A stretch of DNA of 23,218 nt from assembly GCA_902495595.1 (NCBI GenBank), contig CABUXV010000035.1, positions 1 through 23,218 on the forward strand. Reading direction: 5' to 3'. The notes beneath the pieces are model-generated. The model did no database searches and was not told where the DNA came from. It saw only the letters and a program-made list of their open reading frames with translations. Source of the DNA: an uncultured Eubacterium sp. (lineage in GTDB: Bacteria; Bacillota; Clostridia; Peptostreptococcales; Anaerovoracaceae). Of this stretch, positions 21,679 through 23,218 are shown one piece after another. The translations under genes were made by a program, and so were the position numbers. Each line of letters opens with the position of its first letter. The stretch's first letter is position 1.

Positions 21679-23218
21679 ATGAAAGATTACAAGAAATATA
21701 TAAGAAATTTCAGCATTATTGCTCATATAGATCACGGCAAGTCGACTTTGGCGGACAGAATTATCGAAAAAACAGGATTAGTATCAAAGAGGGAAATGCG
21801 GGAACAGTTTTTGGACAATATGGACCTTGAACGTGAACGGGGCATAACGATAAAGCTTCAGACGACAAGACTTATATTTGATTCAAAGGACGGCAATGAA
21901 TATATTTTTAACTTAATAGATACGCCGGGACATGTGGACTTTACATATGAAGTCTCCAGAAGTCTTGCAGCCTGTGAGGGAGCAGTTCTTGTTGTGGATG
22001 CGACACAGGGCGTAGAAGCTCAGACTCTGGCAAATGTATATCTTGCCATGGATGAGGATTTGGAGATAATGCCTGTGCTGAATAAAATAGATCTTCCTTC
22101 TGCAAGACCGGATGAAATAAAAGATGAAATAGAGGATGTAATCGGTGTGGAAGCGCAGAATGCACCACTTGTTTCAGCTAAGGAGGGAATTGGTGTTGAA
22201 GAGCTTCTGGAAAAAATCGTTACAGATATTCCCGCTCCTAAAGGAGATGAAAACGAAAAACTGAAAGCTCTTATATTTGATTCTTATTATGATAATTATA
22301 AAGGTGTCGTAATATATACGAGAATTTTTGACGGCAAAGTAAAATCAGGCGATATAATACGATTGATGAATACAGGCAAAAAATATGAAGTAACGGAAGT
22401 AGGCGTATACTCTCCAGGTCCTGTTGAATGTCAGATGCTGCGGGCAGGAGAGGTTGGATATATATGCGCCAGTATAAAACAGGTTGCAGATGCAAGAGTT
22501 GGAGATACTATAACGATGGACGGCAGTCCTACAGAAGAGCCTTTGCCTGGATACAAAAAAGTACAGCCCATGGTTTACTGCGGAATATATCCGGCAGAAG
22601 GAGAAAAGTATGAAAATGTAAAGGATGCCCTGGAAAAGCTTCAGGTAAATGATGCGGCGTTTCATTTTGAACCGGAAACATCAACAGCCTTAGGATTTGG
22701 CTTCAGATGCGGATTTTTGGGACTTCTTCATATGGAAATAATTGTAGAGAGGCTTGAGCGTGAATTTGATCTTGCAGTTGTTACTACGTCTCCAAGCGTT
22801 ATATATAAAGTAGTAATGACCGATGGCAGCATAGAGATGGTACAGAATCCTTCAAATCTTCCGGACCCTGTACTTATAGACCATATAGAAGAGCCTATGG
22901 TAAAAGCTGATATAATGGTTCCCAAGGATTATGTGGGAAATATAATGGAAATATGCCAGGATAGAAGGGGCAGGATGATAAATATGGAGTATATAACCGA
23001 AAACAGGGTGAATCTTCATTACGACATGCCTTTAAACGAAGTTATATACGATTTCTTCGATGCTCTTAAATCCAAAACAAGAGGATATGGTTCTCTCGAT
23101 TATGAATTTTCCAGATACGAACCGTCAAAAGTTGTGAAACTCGATATACTTCTCAATAAGGATTTGGTGGATGCATTTTCCATGATAGTGCATGAGTCAA
23201 AGGCTTACGCGAGAGGAA
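21679..23218 (+). CDS. lepA: Elongation factor 4 (LepA), 3' end outside the window
   Basis: This ribosome-associated translational GTPase promotes back-translocation or recovery of stalled ribosomes. The first 513 codons are visible. G-domain motifs are in order: AHIDHGKST (G1), RGIT (G2), DTPGH (G3), NKID (G4) and SAK (G5). Domain II and III segments follow (FGFRCGFLGLLHMEI, then the YEFSRYEPS region), all characteristic of LepA rather than EF-G. The start at 21679 is preferred: AAAGAGG lies six bases upstream and the product begins as in the family (NFSIIAHIDHG). The in-frame ATGs at 21661 and 21664 have no ribosome binding site. The reading frame runs off the right edge. Confidence 0.97.
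   Translation, partial: MKDYKKYIRNFSIIAHIDHGKSTLADRIIEKTGLVSKREMREQFLDNMDLERERGITIKLQTTRLIFDSKDGNEYIFNLIDTPGHVDFTYEVSRSLAACEGAVLVVDATQGVEAQTLANVYLAMDEDLEIMPVLNKIDLPSARPDEIKDEIEDVIGVEAQNAPLVSAKEGIGVEELLEKIVTDIPAPKGDENEKLKALIFDSYYDNYKGVVIYTRIFDGKVKSGDIIRLMNTGKKYEVTEVGVYSPGPVECQMLRAGEVGYICASIKQVADARVGDTITMDGSPTEEPLPGYKKVQPMVYCGIYPAEGEKYENVKDALEKLQVNDAAFHFEPETSTALGFGFRCGFLGLLHMEIIVERLEREFDLAVVTTSPSVIYKVVMTDGSIEMVQNPSNLPDPVLIDHIEEPMVKADIMVPKDYVGNIMEICQDRRGRMINMEYITENRVNLHYDMPLNEVIYDFFDALKSKTRGYGSLDYEFSRYEPSKVVKLDILLNKDLVDAFSMIVHESKAYARG

Noticed and set aside
1..23218. Mobile elements, CRISPR arrays, tRNA or rRNA genes
   Set aside because: No transposase, integrase, regular spaced repeats or tRNA-like cloverleaf was recognised on either strand.

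Overview
The window is AT-rich DNA from a spore-forming member of the Bacillota, most likely class Clostridia. The evidence is a complete gpr, a spoIIP, clostridial-style AGGAGG ribosome binding sites, a sortase-type surface protein with an SPRTG anchor, and two sigma-54 (SigL-type) regulatory modules. The species cannot be named from the sequence. No rRNA, tRNA, IS element or CRISPR array was seen. No gap between genes exceeds about 245 bases.

Layout. Positions 1-521 hold the 3' end of a phosphonoacetate-hydrolase-like gene. Positions 693-3208 hold comEA and, 23 bases later, a thioester/Cna-B surface adhesin, both under one good sigma-A promoter. Positions 3302-7726 form sigma-54 module A: a -24/-12 promoter, an M20C dipeptidase (pepD-like), an MFS transporter of the OFA type, and a PAS-AAA+-HTH activator. 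On the minus strand, 7846-8931 carries deoD followed by a DtxR/MntR-type regulator. Next come sstT (+) and an LD-carboxypeptidase-like S66 peptidase (-). Positions 11400-15588 (minus strand) form sigma-54 module B: a second PAS-AAA+-HTH activator, a sodium:solute symporter, a 40-residue membrane protein and a nitrilase-superfamily amidohydrolase. Module B has its own -24/-12 promoter, with three related 18-bp candidate activator sites upstream. Positions 15778-18964 hold a LysR regulator, a MerR-like fragment lacking its DNA-binding domain, an aldo/keto reductase and two flavodoxin-fold proteins, which look like a redox or carbonyl-handling operon. Positions 19190-23218 hold rpsT (-), then gpr, spoIIP, a small membrane ORF and lepA (+, cut by the window end). 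This last block has the same order as rpsT-gpr-spoIIP-yqxA-lepA in Bacillus subtilis.

How it fits together. The outer genes (comEA on the left, rpsT to lepA on the right) belong to one conserved neighbourhood in B. subtilis. Here about 16 kb of transport, peptidase and regulatory genes separates them, and comEB/comEC are absent from the window. The two sigma-54 modules share one design: ligand-sensing PAS activator, transporter and hydrolase. Each looks like an inducible uptake-and-hydrolysis unit for a nitrogenous compound, a small peptide in module A and an amide or ureido compound in module B. The substrates are inference. The least explained parts are the tiny membrane protein between symporter and amidohydrolase, the repeated dyads upstream of the module B promoter, the perfect 15-bp inverted repeat around the module B activator promoter, and the structured leader before lepA.
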